The notes under the pieces were generated by a model. That model was not told the origin of the DNA and ran no database searches. It saw nothing but the letters and a program-made list of their open reading frames with translations. Source: JACMLD01 sp963705285 (GTDB taxonomy: Bacteria > Bacteroidota > Bacteroidia > Chitinophagales > Chitinophagaceae). From it: a DNA stretch of 64,000 nucleotides. This document shows positions 25,801 to 34,103 of the stretch, piece by piece; position 1 is the first letter of the stretch, and each line of letters begins with the position of its first letter. The DNA lies in the NCBI GenBank assembly GCA_963705285.1, contig OY970066.1, positions 4,898,001 to 4,962,000 of the forward strand, read 5' to 3'. Made by a program: the position numbers and the translations under genes.

Positions 25801-25918
25801 TAAAGGATATGACCCCGGCACCAATGCATTCGGTGCTGGCTATAACGTGTATGGTTATACGGGAAGCAATATACCCAACTACAGTTCCATCCTTCTCACA
25901 CTTAACCTTAACTTCTAA
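22826..25918 (+). CDS. SusC/RagA-family TonB-linked outer-membrane transporter (system 1)
   Basis: 1030 residues. Signal peptide ending LLLAQ; carboxypeptidase-regulatory-like domain (ISGTIRNEKQEPLPGATVKA...SAVGYATQTV, about residues 27-105); then the plug with NLQEVVVTTAFG and the SusC signature IVIRGLSSLNPSG...NQPLIVIDGVPV; then a 22-strand barrel ending in LLTLNLNF with terminal Phe. It imports a large nutrient across the outer membrane using TonB energy, with the SusD lipoprotein as lid. The gene encoding SusD begins 10 bp after its stop. Substrate cannot be told from sequence; no sugar-degrading enzyme is adjacent. Confidence 0.95.
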   Translation: MRKTLIALTTLLLFSAPMLLLAQTRQISGTIRNEKQEPLPGATVKASGISAGTSTNTDGSFTLTVPAATKQIEVSAVGYATQTVSLASITNGFVLNLKESASNLQEVVVTTAFGIKARKKTLGYSSQEINSQELNKGKENSFINALQGKVSGVNITPSGGAPGAGTDIVIRGLSSLNPSGNNQPLIVIDGVPVNNSTIVGSVLPSSGTNSNQAASRDQFAFANRGLDINPDDIESISILKGAGATALYGLQAAAGAIIITTKKGSTGRMTVSLNSSVGVDFLTKFPEIQTKYREGQQGRLSFNADGSPNRFQTFGPLATASDPVFYNFRDAFDHGQRYNNSISVQGGNAKTTYYSSFSSLNQKGIVPASKFDRYTFKLAGTNQLADNFSTFASATFTSSQTTAASQGDKGFMTSLSYYTPTFDVRDYLFPDGSMKVFSPGVIDNPIYVAHYSQQKSNLARMVGNIGFGWTIIPKLKLDYKIGGDFYSDLRTRVVPGPRFPGDPTTLDLANATGGYIAEDRVTFRDVNSNLFLTYADKAGDFDYSVMLGKNLQNTYTDIVSARGERFALPGFYDLSNTANLYNTRTTIRRKYAGVFGDVKLGYKNGIFLELTGRKDWSSTLPKANNSFFYPSVSLSYVFTDLHNLKGSVLSFGKLRASYAQVGKDAPSYFNGPYFSAVAGFPFGSIPGFLQTTEYSDPNLKPEKQKSLEVGTELRFINDRISLDVSYYKSKNVDQIIPVPIAYTGGFNVYNTNAGTIQNEGVEVGINGDIVKTSALRWNVIVNWSANRSKVLAIKEGINEIAFYDEGRVSNKLTVGGSAGDLYGTAYQRDASGNVIVNAQGFPDYTRTFVKVGNAFPDWQGSVGSSVTWKQFTLAFLLEYKKGGDVFDVTMRNSIRNGVLKITETRDVNVIFKGVKADGKVNDIPALVDFNFYRNANFFNNIADIILQDASWLRLRNVSLAYEFPASLMQKAKFIKGANLNVTASNFILWTPYKGYDPGTNAFGAGYNVYGYTGSNIPNYSSILLTLNLNF

Positions 25919-25928
25919 AAACTGCAGC

Positions 25929-27410
25929 ATGCAAACAAGAACAATTAAATATATAGCGGTTGTTATTGCGGTACTGGCAGTAACGGGATGCAAGAAATTT
26001 GTAGAAAGCGGCGATGTGAATGTGAATCCCAATAAACCGGCCGATGCCACACTCAATACATTGCTGCCCGCTGTGGAGAACGCCACAGCCAACAGCCATT
26101 TCTGGGTTGCTTACACTACCACCCTCTTCAGCCAGCAAATGGCGGCCTATGCCAGCGGCCCCATCAATGATGATCAGAACCGCGACGTGCGCATGGGCAT
26201 CGCCTACCAGACAGTATATCTTAATGGATTAACCAATGCAAAAATCATTATCACCAAGGCCGCCGCACAAGGCTCACCGTATTACTCGGCCATTGGTAAA
26301 ATATTATTTGTACTAAACATGACGCTGGCTACCGATACCTGGGGCAATGTACCCAACACAGAAGCGTTTCAGGCACCGGCTATTTTATACCCGCATTATG
26401 ACAAGCAGGAAACCTTGTACCCGCTGATGCAGAAAATGCTGGATGAAGCCATTACCGAAGCAGGCGCCACCAATAACCCCACCACGCTAAAACCCGCTAC
26501 CGATGATTTAATATACGGCGGCAATATGACCTTGTGGAGACAGGCAGCCTGGTTATTGAAAGCACGCCTGGCTATCCATACCACCAAAAAAGGCGCAGTA
26601 GTGGCAGCCACTGCAGCACTGGCGGCGGTTGCCAACGGTTTGCCCGCCAATACATCTTCGTCTGATTCGGATTTAAAACTGATCTACAACGATAAAAATC
26701 TTAACCCTTGGCAGATTAATGTATCTAACCGTATTCTTACCGGCAATTTTACCATTACCCCATCCAAACGTTTTGTAGAATCAATCAATGGTACGGCCTA
26801 CCCCGGCCTGGTTGACCCACGTATTGGACTGTTGATCGATAAGAAAACAAATCTCAATTACATTGGGCTGGCCAATGGCTCAAGCACTACAGGCAATACC
26901 ACCGACCTTACCGTAAATACTTTCTTTGGAAAAACCGGTGCGCAATTGCTGATGGCTTCTTATGCCGAGCAAAAATTTATTGAAGCAGAAGCACGCTTTT
27001 TAATCAATGGTGGTACCGTTACTTCTGTAGGCAGCACACAGGCAGCATACGACGCTTACCTGGCAGGTATTAATGCAAACATGACCAAGCTGGGTGTACC
27101 CCCAGCATCCATTACCGCATATGTTACCAACCCGCTGGTGGCAGTGGGCCCTGCCGGTTTAACCATGGAGCTGATCATGCGCGAAAAACAAATTGCCCTG
27201 TTTCTTAACAATGAAGCTTGGACAGACATGAGAAGGTATGATTACAATCCTTCGCTGTTCAGAGGCGTGGCCGTACCGCTGAATCAAAACCTTGAACTGG
27301 CGGGCAATTTCATCAGGCGATCCTTGTATCCGCAGGATGAACTAAACCGTAACCCCAATGCACAAACGGAAGTGGTGGGACTGGCAGAAAAGGTTTGGTG
27401 GGACAAATAA
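25929..27410 (+). CDS. SusD/RagB-like nutrient-binding lipoprotein (system 1)
   Basis: 493 residues. Lipoprotein signal with lipobox AVTG-C20 (start MQTRTIKYIAV at 25929; the longer upstream frame overlaps susC and would hide the signal). TPR-like helices follow (SHFWVAYTTTLFSQQMAAYA, AKIILTK-like segments, MTLWRQAAWLLKARLAIHT) and the C-terminal EAWTDMRRYDYNP and the basic R-rich motif of this family. It belongs to the SusD-like_2 type rather than the classical starch form. Lid and substrate binder of the SusC partner, outer leaflet. A small lipoprotein gene follows after 39 bp. Confidence 0.92.
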   Translation: MQTRTIKYIAVVIAVLAVTGCKKFVESGDVNVNPNKPADATLNTLLPAVENATANSHFWVAYTTTLFSQQMAAYASGPINDDQNRDVRMGIAYQTVYLNGLTNAKIIITKAAAQGSPYYSAIGKILFVLNMTLATDTWGNVPNTEAFQAPAILYPHYDKQETLYPLMQKMLDEAITEAGATNNPTTLKPATDDLIYGGNMTLWRQAAWLLKARLAIHTTKKGAVVAATAALAAVANGLPANTSSSDSDLKLIYNDKNLNPWQINVSNRILTGNFTITPSKRFVESINGTAYPGLVDPRIGLLIDKKTNLNYIGLANGSSTTGNTTDLTVNTFFGKTGAQLLMASYAEQKFIEAEARFLINGGTVTSVGSTQAAYDAYLAGINANMTKLGVPPASITAYVTNPLVAVGPAGLTMELIMREKQIALFLNNEAWTDMRRYDYNPSLFRGVAVPLNQNLELAGNFIRRSLYPQDELNRNPNAQTEVVGLAEKVWWDK

Positions 27411-27449
27411 ACAGTTCTGCATTTACGCAAAACAACTAATAAAAACATC

Positions 27450-27920
27450 ATGAAAAATATAACCTACATCATTATACTATTTGTGGCCGCTGCTGCCAGT
27501 TTTGCCTCTTGCGAAAAATCCAAAAATTTTATTGCAGATGAAAGCACACCTACCGGCGCTTATTTGCCCGTATCTACCAACGCACTGGTAGATGTGGCCA
27601 ACAATACCACCATTGGCACAACCGCTACCAGCACCAAATATGCCCCTGGCGCAGAAGTAAAAACCGAACTGCAGTTTTTTTCTGTTGATGCCATCAAAGA
27701 AATCAACCTCTATTCCACAGTGGGCACAGGTGCCCGCAATAAAATCAACACGTATCCTTACACAAAAGCATATTCACCCATCAAAAAACTAGATACCCTG
27801 CTGGTGCCATACAGCGTACCCGCCGGCACCGCCAGTGGTACTACGATTAAGCTTGATTATGAAATTCTGAATGTAAATACAAAAAGCGTGGTCAGAACAG
27901 CCAGCTTCAGGACATTGTAG
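27450..27920 (+). CDS. Small lipoprotein of SusCD operon 1
   Basis: 156 residues. Lipoprotein signal with cysteine at position 21 (SFASC). The mature part is beta-rich and threonine-rich (VDVANNTTIGTTATSTKYAPG, VKTELQFFSVDAIKEINLYSTVG). Position after SusC-SusD and lipidation suggest a surface-exposed binding or accessory protein like SusE/SusF, though much smaller; that is inference. No named family. Confidence 0.75.
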   Translation: MKNITYIIILFVAAAASFASCEKSKNFIADESTPTGAYLPVSTNALVDVANNTTIGTTATSTKYAPGAEVKTELQFFSVDAIKEINLYSTVGTGARNKINTYPYTKAYSPIKKLDTLLVPYSVPAGTASGTTIKLDYEILNVNTKSVVRTASFRTL

Positions 27921-28054
27921 TAAGAATTCGCTATTACGCCGCATTTCAATCATGCCTAATGGTTGTTGGCAGCCTGTGCTTTGCCCCTGCAGTAAACTTT
28001 ATCCTTTTTAAAATCGGGTGTTGTTTTAATACCAGTACTTAACCGCGATTGTTT

Positions 28055-28804
28055 ATGTTAAAAAAAGAACGCCAGGCATTCATATTGCACCAGGTAAACC
28101 TTCACAACAAAGTATTGTCGGCCAGCCTGAGTGACGAAATGAAAGTATCTGAAGATACGGTAAGAAGGGATTTACAGGAACTGGCCGATGAAGGGCGTAT
28201 TATTAAAGTGCACGGTGGCGCACTATCGCAATCATTCAGCTACGGCAATATGCCTGCAGCAAAAATATACGCGCATGATCTTAAAAAGATCATCGCGCAA
28301 AAAGCCGTTAGCCTTATCAAAGATGGCATGTTTGTGCTGACCACCGGTGGTACCACCATTCTGGAGATAGCCCGTATGCTGCCACCGCAACTGAAAGCCA
28401 CATTTATATCTGGCAGTATTCCTGCTGTCCTGGAGTATTCGCACCACCCGAATATTGAAGTAATACTGATAGGCGACAAGGTTTCTAAAAATTCAAAGAT
28501 TACCGTGGGTGGCGATGCCATTGCCCGCATCAAACAAATAAAAGCAGACCTCTGCCTGATGGGTGTTAACTCAATTGATCCGGAACACGGTATTACAGAC
28601 AACGACTGGGATGTGGTGCAGATAAAAAAAGCCATGATTGAGTCTTCGCAAAAAAATGTTTGCCTCACCATTTCAGAAAAATTGAATTCATTTCAACCCA
28701 TTCATATTTGCGAAATAAATAAAATAGACATCCTGATTACTGAATTACCGCCTGATCATCCATCGCTGGAAGATTACCGCAACAAAGGAATTACAGTATT
28801 ATAA
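28055..28804 (+). CDS. DeoR/GlpR-family transcriptional repressor
   Basis: 249 residues. N-terminal winged helix-turn-helix (KKERQAFILHQVNLHNKV, LSDEMKVSEDTVRRDLQELADEGRIIKVHGGAL, the DeoR signature, residues 2-60), then a sugar-phosphate-binding domain of the ISOCOT fold (VLTTGGTTILEIARMLP, KADLCLMGVNSIDPEHGIT). Such proteins respond to sugar phosphates or related metabolites. A TTG two codons upstream (28049) is possible. It lies between two SusCD systems in the same direction and likely regulates one or both; that is inference from position. Confidence 0.93.
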   Translation: MLKKERQAFILHQVNLHNKVLSASLSDEMKVSEDTVRRDLQELADEGRIIKVHGGALSQSFSYGNMPAAKIYAHDLKKIIAQKAVSLIKDGMFVLTTGGTTILEIARMLPPQLKATFISGSIPAVLEYSHHPNIEVILIGDKVSKNSKITVGGDAIARIKQIKADLCLMGVNSIDPEHGITDNDWDVVQIKKAMIESSQKNVCLTISEKLNSFQPIHICEINKIDILITELPPDHPSLEDYRNKGITVL

Positions 28805-28869
28805 TAAACCCCAAAGCCTGTGAAATAATTTTTTCAGATTATTCATCTAAAATTAAAAAACGGTTTTTT

Positions 28870-31800
28870 ATGAAAAGATTACCTGGTTTCATGCTTCTTA
28901 TTTGCTTGCTGGCATCGCTATTACCGGCACGCGCGCAGGAAAGGCCGGTTACAGGTCTTGTTACCGGCGACGATTCACTGGCCCTGGCCGGCGTATCGGT
29001 ACAAGTGAAGGGTACAAAAAGATCTACCCTTTCCAATGCAGATGGAAAGTTTACCATTTCTGCGGCCAAAGGTGATATTCTGCGGGTCAGCTATGTGGGT
29101 TTTTCACCGCAGGATGTAACTGTGGGCGACAACAGCATCATTAGTATCATGATGGAACGCGGCAAATCAGGCTCGCTGGAAGATGTGGTAGTGGTGGGTT
29201 ATGGAACCCAGCGCAAAGCCAATCTTACCGGGGCAGTGGCCACGGTAGATGTAAACAAAACCTTTGGCAGCAAGCCGCTGAATGATCCATCCAAGGCTTT
29301 ACAGGGCATCACACCGGGTTTAAACATTTTGTTTGGTAATGGTGGGCTTACCGCCGGCGCCAGCATCAACATCCGCGGTATTGGCTCTATTAATGGATCA
29401 AGCCGCCCGTTATTATTGGTGGATAATGTGGAGACCACAGATCTTTCAATCATCAATCCCAATGATATTGAAAGCATTTCCGTTTTAAAAGATGCCGCTT
29501 CAACTTCTATCTATGGTGCAAGGGCGGCATTTGGGGTGGTACTTATAAAAACAAAATCAGGTAAGAAAAACCAGAAGATGACGGTGAGCTACAACAATTA
29601 TTTTTCTGCCAATAAAGCCACGTCGTTACCAGATTTTGCAGACCCCGTGGCTGAGCTGCAAGGCTTGAATGAAGCAGGGGTGAGAGCAGGTACATCTTCT
29701 CCTGAAACATTTGGTATGAACCTGATTAAACTGCGCAACGGCATCATTAACTGGAAACAAAAATATGCCGGTAAAAACGGTAATGAAATGGTGAAAGGTG
29801 AAGACTGGGATATCGATGCAGCAGATGGCCGTGCCTATTTCTTTAAAGTGTGGGATCCAAAAGAAGAAATGCTCAATAAATATACCTTCTCACAACAGCA
29901 TAACCTCAATATACAGGGTGGCTCAGATAAAATCACTTATTATCTTTCCGGCGGTTATAGTTATGATGGCGGTATGTTTAAATTAAATCCTGACAGGGTA
30001 AACAAATACAATTTTACTGTTGGCGTTAATGCAAGCCCTACCAAATGGCTCGATCTGAATGTAAGAACGTTGAACCGCAATTTTAGTTACGATTATCCTT
30101 ATAGCTACCAGGATTACTGGTATTATTTCTGGCGTTGGGGTTCTTATTTTCCTTACGGTACTTACCAGGGCAATTATTTCAGAACCAACTCTGCTTACAT
30201 GGCCGGTGCCAGCAAATCCAATATAACGTCTAACTATCAGCGCATTGACCTGGGTGCTACATTAAAAATAAACAAAGACATCAGCATACGTGCAGATTAT
30301 ACGCTTGCGAGGGATAATTCACTGCGTCATGAAACCAGCGGCCCCATTATGGCATGGGATTATTGGTCTGCCGGGCCATTGAACCTGGTAGACCTTGCGC
30401 CTTCCACCAATGCCACCACGTACACATCGGGAAGAATGCTCATCAACACCTTTAATGCATATGCTACTTACCAGCACAGTTTCGCTGCATCGCACAACGT
30501 AAAACTAACTGCGGGCATCAATGCAGAAAAAGATGAGACCATCAACTTTTTTGCCTCACGCAAAGGCCTGCTTGATCCTACGCAAGGCGAACTGGCACTC
30601 ACGTTTGGGGATGCATCAATTGGTACTGCAGGTTCCGGTGTTCTGGGCTGGCCGACTAACGGTCATGGCATACGCGCTTTTGGCGGTTATTTTGGTCGTC
30701 TTAACTATGATTACAAAGGAAAATACTTGTTTGAAGTAAATGGCCGTTATGACGGTTCTTCATTTTTTCCGGTGCAGGACAGGTGGGCATTTTTTCCGTC
30801 TGCTTCGGCCGGTTACCGTATTAGCGAGGAATCTTTTATGGAACCAATCAAACCTGTATTGTCTGATGCAAAGATTCGCGCAAGTTATGGTGAGCTTGGC
30901 AACCAGGATGTGGGCGGTGCATTCTTTTTACCTAACATGAGCGGCACCACCGTAAACTGGTTAACTCCTACCGGTACCGCCATTACCCCCACAGTAACAC
31001 AACCCCTGGCAGTAGCCAGTTCATTGAAGTGGGAAAGAGTGTCGTTACTGGATTTTGGTGCGGATTTGAAATTATTCAAAAATCATATTGGCGTTACGTT
31101 TGACTGGTACGAAAGAAATACCAAAGGAATGATTCAGCCCAGCAGTGTACCGTCTAGCTTCGGTACTACCGGCCCACGCATCAATGCAGGTAATTTCCGT
31201 ACACGTGGCTATGAGATCAGCATAGATGCTAATTACGCAGTTAACAAAAACCTGACGCTCTATGGCACACTTAGCTTCTGGGATTATAAAACTGTATTTA
31301 CAGAATGGGCCAACCCCAACAACTCCATTTCAAATGCATTCAATTATAAAGGAAAGCAGTTTGGAGAAATATGGGGATTTGAAACAGAAGGCTTCTTTGC
31401 ATCAGACGCACAGGCCGCCGGTTCGCCTTCGCAAAAAACATTGCAGAGCGGCAATTTTGTTTTTGGCGCAGGAGACATCAAGTATGTTGACCGCAACAAA
31501 GACGGTGCTATCAACGGTGGTGCAATGACGCTTGCCGACCACGGTGATCTGAAAGTAATAGGCAATACCCAGCCACGTTACCAGTACAATGCACGCGTGG
31601 GTGGAACCTGGAAGAATTTTGATTTTGATGTATTCATACAAGGCGTGGGCAAACGCGACTGGTGGGGCGTGGGTAATATTGCATTACCAATGTACCAGAG
31701 CCTGGATATCTTGTATGATAACCAGCTTGACTACTGGACACCCACTAATACTAATGCCAAATACCCCAGGTTATATCCTAACAACAATGTGGTGCAGATT

Positions 31801-32097
31801 GCGGGCCTCAACACCGGTAGCAACAATTTTCTTCCGCAAACTAAATACATTCTTAACCTGGCCTACTGCCGTTTGAAAAATGTAACACTCGGTTATACCC
31901 TGCCGCAAAGTTTGATGAGAAAATATACGATACAAAAATTACGCGTGTTTGTAAGCGGACAGAACCTGGCGGAGATTTCCAATGTAGGAGTGCCCATTGA
32001 CCCTGAAATAACGGATGCCAGCAGCACCGGCGGCTTTACAGGTAGAAACTGGCCTTTTGTAAGACAGTATGCAGTGGGATTACAACTTACATTTTAA
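28870..32097 (+). CDS. SusC/RagA-family TonB-linked outer-membrane transporter (system 2)
   Basis: 1075 residues. Signal peptide ending PARAQ; regulatory-like domain PVTGLVTGDDSLALAGVSVQ...LRVSYVGFSPQDV (about residues 24-100); the classic LEDVVVVGYGTQRKANLTGA, plug motif INIRGIGSINGSSRPLLLVD and DIESISVLKDAASTSIYGARA; then the barrel ending VGLQLTF. It starts 65 bp after the DeoR stop. It is only distantly similar to system 1 SusC, so the two systems are not recent duplicates and probably take up different substrates. Confidence 0.95.
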   Translation: MKRLPGFMLLICLLASLLPARAQERPVTGLVTGDDSLALAGVSVQVKGTKRSTLSNADGKFTISAAKGDILRVSYVGFSPQDVTVGDNSIISIMMERGKSGSLEDVVVVGYGTQRKANLTGAVATVDVNKTFGSKPLNDPSKALQGITPGLNILFGNGGLTAGASINIRGIGSINGSSRPLLLVDNVETTDLSIINPNDIESISVLKDAASTSIYGARAAFGVVLIKTKSGKKNQKMTVSYNNYFSANKATSLPDFADPVAELQGLNEAGVRAGTSSPETFGMNLIKLRNGIINWKQKYAGKNGNEMVKGEDWDIDAADGRAYFFKVWDPKEEMLNKYTFSQQHNLNIQGGSDKITYYLSGGYSYDGGMFKLNPDRVNKYNFTVGVNASPTKWLDLNVRTLNRNFSYDYPYSYQDYWYYFWRWGSYFPYGTYQGNYFRTNSAYMAGASKSNITSNYQRIDLGATLKINKDISIRADYTLARDNSLRHETSGPIMAWDYWSAGPLNLVDLAPSTNATTYTSGRMLINTFNAYATYQHSFAASHNVKLTAGINAEKDETINFFASRKGLLDPTQGELALTFGDASIGTAGSGVLGWPTNGHGIRAFGGYFGRLNYDYKGKYLFEVNGRYDGSSFFPVQDRWAFFPSASAGYRISEESFMEPIKPVLSDAKIRASYGELGNQDVGGAFFLPNMSGTTVNWLTPTGTAITPTVTQPLAVASSLKWERVSLLDFGADLKLFKNHIGVTFDWYERNTKGMIQPSSVPSSFGTTGPRINAGNFRTRGYEISIDANYAVNKNLTLYGTLSFWDYKTVFTEWANPNNSISNAFNYKGKQFGEIWGFETEGFFASDAQAAGSPSQKTLQSGNFVFGAGDIKYVDRNKDGAINGGAMTLADHGDLKVIGNTQPRYQYNARVGGTWKNFDFDVFIQGVGKRDWWGVGNIALPMYQSLDILYDNQLDYWTPTNTNAKYPRLYPNNNVVQIAGLNTGSNNFLPQTKYILNLAYCRLKNVTLGYTLPQSLMRKYTIQKLRVFVSGQNLAEISNVGVPIDPEITDASSTGGFTGRNWPFVRQYAVGLQLTF

Positions 32098-32128
32098 TTT
32101 TTTTTATCACTCACAAATGACAATTACA

Positions 32129-33817
32129 ATGAAACGCATTTATCAATACGGTTTGTTTCTTATGATAGTCGTACTATGCGGCACTGCGTGTAAGAAATAT
32201 GTGGATGTTACCAATCCGGATACCTTATACGACCCCAGCTACTGGAAAAATGAAAACAGTGTACGCAGTTATGCCTGGGAATTTTATGGTATGTTCAACG
32301 GCTTTGGTAATGGTAGCGCCACCAACGGCGATTTCTATTTCCCGTCTTTCACAGATGATCAGGCTGCCGCAACCTTTACACAGTTTCCCCTTACCACTGC
32401 TACCGCCAATGGCGACTGGAGTTTCACCAATGTGCGCAAGGCTAATATTATGCTGGAAAGAATTGACGGTGTGAGCATGGCCGATGAAGCAAAAAACCAT
32501 TGGAAAGGCATTGCGAAGTTTTTCCGCGCCCTTCAATATTTCAGGATGGTGCAAACCTTTGGCGGTGTACCCTTCTTTAACCGTTCGCTGGATATCTCTG
32601 ACTCTACTCAAATCTACAAACCAAGAGACAGCCGCCAGTTGGTGATGGACAGTGTTTTCCAGGATATCAATTTTGCGGTCAATAACCTCCGCGCGAAAGA
32701 TCAGGATAATACGGTAAACAAAGATGTAGCACTGGCGCTGAAATCGAGGATATGCCTGTATGAAGGCACGTACCGTAAATACCATACAGAGTTATCATTG
32801 CCCGATGCAGATAAATACCTGTTGGCAGCCAAAGATGCTGCGCAAACACTTATCAGTTCCGGCACCTATGTACTGGGCACCAACTACCAGGCTACGTATA
32901 ATTCTGATAATCTTGCGGGCAATAAAGAGATCATTCTTTCAAAGAGATATGAAACTGCACTGTTGCAGCATTCACTTATTGCATACAATTACAGTAGTAC
33001 TGCAATGAACGGACTTACCAAGAATGCTGTTGAATCATATGCATCTTCAGATGGTTTGCCTATTGGTCTTTCTCCATTGTACCAGGGCGACGCGGATATT
33101 TTTAAGTTGATGACCAACCGTGATTACCGACTGAAACTGACCGTTGATACGGCTTATCAATATTACATTGGCCATGTTAAAAACAGTCTCACCTCCAGCA
33201 CAGGTTATCGCCCCATAAAATTCTTACCCGCAGATACCAACCGGCTAAAAACCATGCCTACCGCCATTAATACCGGCATAACAGATGCACCGCTCTTCTG
33301 GCTTGCTGAAGTATACCTTAACTATGCAGAAGCTGCCGCAGAACTGGACCAACTGGGAAAATATGCTTTTGTACAGGCAGATCTGGATTTAACCATTAAT
33401 AAATTAAGGGCCAGGGCCAGAATAACCAAACTGGATTACGCTGGCGGTGTTACTTCAGCCGGTGGTGTGGCATTTGTTGATCCTAAAAAAGATGCAGATG
33501 TGTCTTCGCTTATCTGGGAAATACGGCGTGAAAGAAGATCAGAGCTGATGATGGACGGGTTCCGTTTCCAGGATTTAATGCGCTGGAAAAAAGGCAAGTA
33601 TATGGACAGTAATGTGAACCCGGATTCGTACCTGGGTGCAAAAGTACCGGCAAACGGATCTGTAAGGCTGAATGCAGCAGGCTACATCATGCCGTATACG
33701 GCAGCACAGCAGCGCGTATTTACTGATCCAAAAAATTATTTGTCGGCTATCCCTACCAGCCAGATACTGTTGTACCCATCATCTATACAAACTACCATGC
33801 AAAACCCCGGCTGGTAA
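32129..33817 (+). CDS. SusD/RagB-like nutrient-binding lipoprotein (system 2)
   Basis: About 562 residues from MKRIYQYGLFLMIVVLCGTAC, a lipoprotein signal with lipobox GTA-C21; an ATG four codons upstream (32117) is also possible. Classic SusD architecture: N-terminal helices (VTNPDTLYDPSYWKNENSVR, WKGIAKFFRALQYFRMVQTFGGVPF), C-terminal WEIRRERRSELMMDGFRFQDLMRWKKG, the strongly conserved family motif. It is coupled to the preceding SusC (32-bp gap). A hairpin 33 bp downstream closes the operon. Confidence 0.95.
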   Translation: MKRIYQYGLFLMIVVLCGTACKKYVDVTNPDTLYDPSYWKNENSVRSYAWEFYGMFNGFGNGSATNGDFYFPSFTDDQAAATFTQFPLTTATANGDWSFTNVRKANIMLERIDGVSMADEAKNHWKGIAKFFRALQYFRMVQTFGGVPFFNRSLDISDSTQIYKPRDSRQLVMDSVFQDINFAVNNLRAKDQDNTVNKDVALALKSRICLYEGTYRKYHTELSLPDADKYLLAAKDAAQTLISSGTYVLGTNYQATYNSDNLAGNKEIILSKRYETALLQHSLIAYNYSSTAMNGLTKNAVESYASSDGLPIGLSPLYQGDADIFKLMTNRDYRLKLTVDTAYQYYIGHVKNSLTSSTGYRPIKFLPADTNRLKTMPTAINTGITDAPLFWLAEVYLNYAEAAAELDQLGKYAFVQADLDLTINKLRARARITKLDYAGGVTSAGGVAFVDPKKDADVSSLIWEIRRERRSELMMDGFRFQDLMRWKKGKYMDSNVNPDSYLGAKVPANGSVRLNAAGYIMPYTAAQQRVFTDPKNYLSAIPTSQILLYPSSIQTTMQNPGW

Positions 33818-33849
33818 ATTTTGTTATGAATTTTGTTTGTTGAATATTC

Positions 33850-33890
33850 AATTGCCCGCATCAACGCGTACCGGTGCGGGCAATTAATTT
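33850..33890 (+). terminator. Hairpin after SusCD operon 2
   Basis: AATTGCCCGCA pairs perfectly (11 bp) with TGCGGGCAATT across a 14-base loop, followed by AATTT. The T tail is weak but position and stem suit a terminator. Confidence 0.55.
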
Positions 33891-33959
33891 AGGTAAACGG
33901 AGCATTATCATACAATCGGCGGGGAAGAATTTATTTTTTAAATGTTGAATGAATTACCA

Positions 33960-34050
33960 GCATACTGGAATGCATAATCTGCGAATCTGCGGCGAAGTAA
34001 ATAATTTGAATTTTGAATTAACTAATCTGCGAATCTGCAGCAAACTTCAC
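33960..34050. repeat. AATCTGCGAATCTGCGG repeats
   Basis: Two copies of AATCTGCGAATCTGCGGC-like sequence near 33978 and 34022, with a third relative near 5391. A short dispersed intergenic family. Confidence 0.6.
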
Positions 34051-34103
34051 CACAGACACCTGGCTTATTTTGACTTGTTACTTTTTACTTTTGACTTTAT
34101 ACC

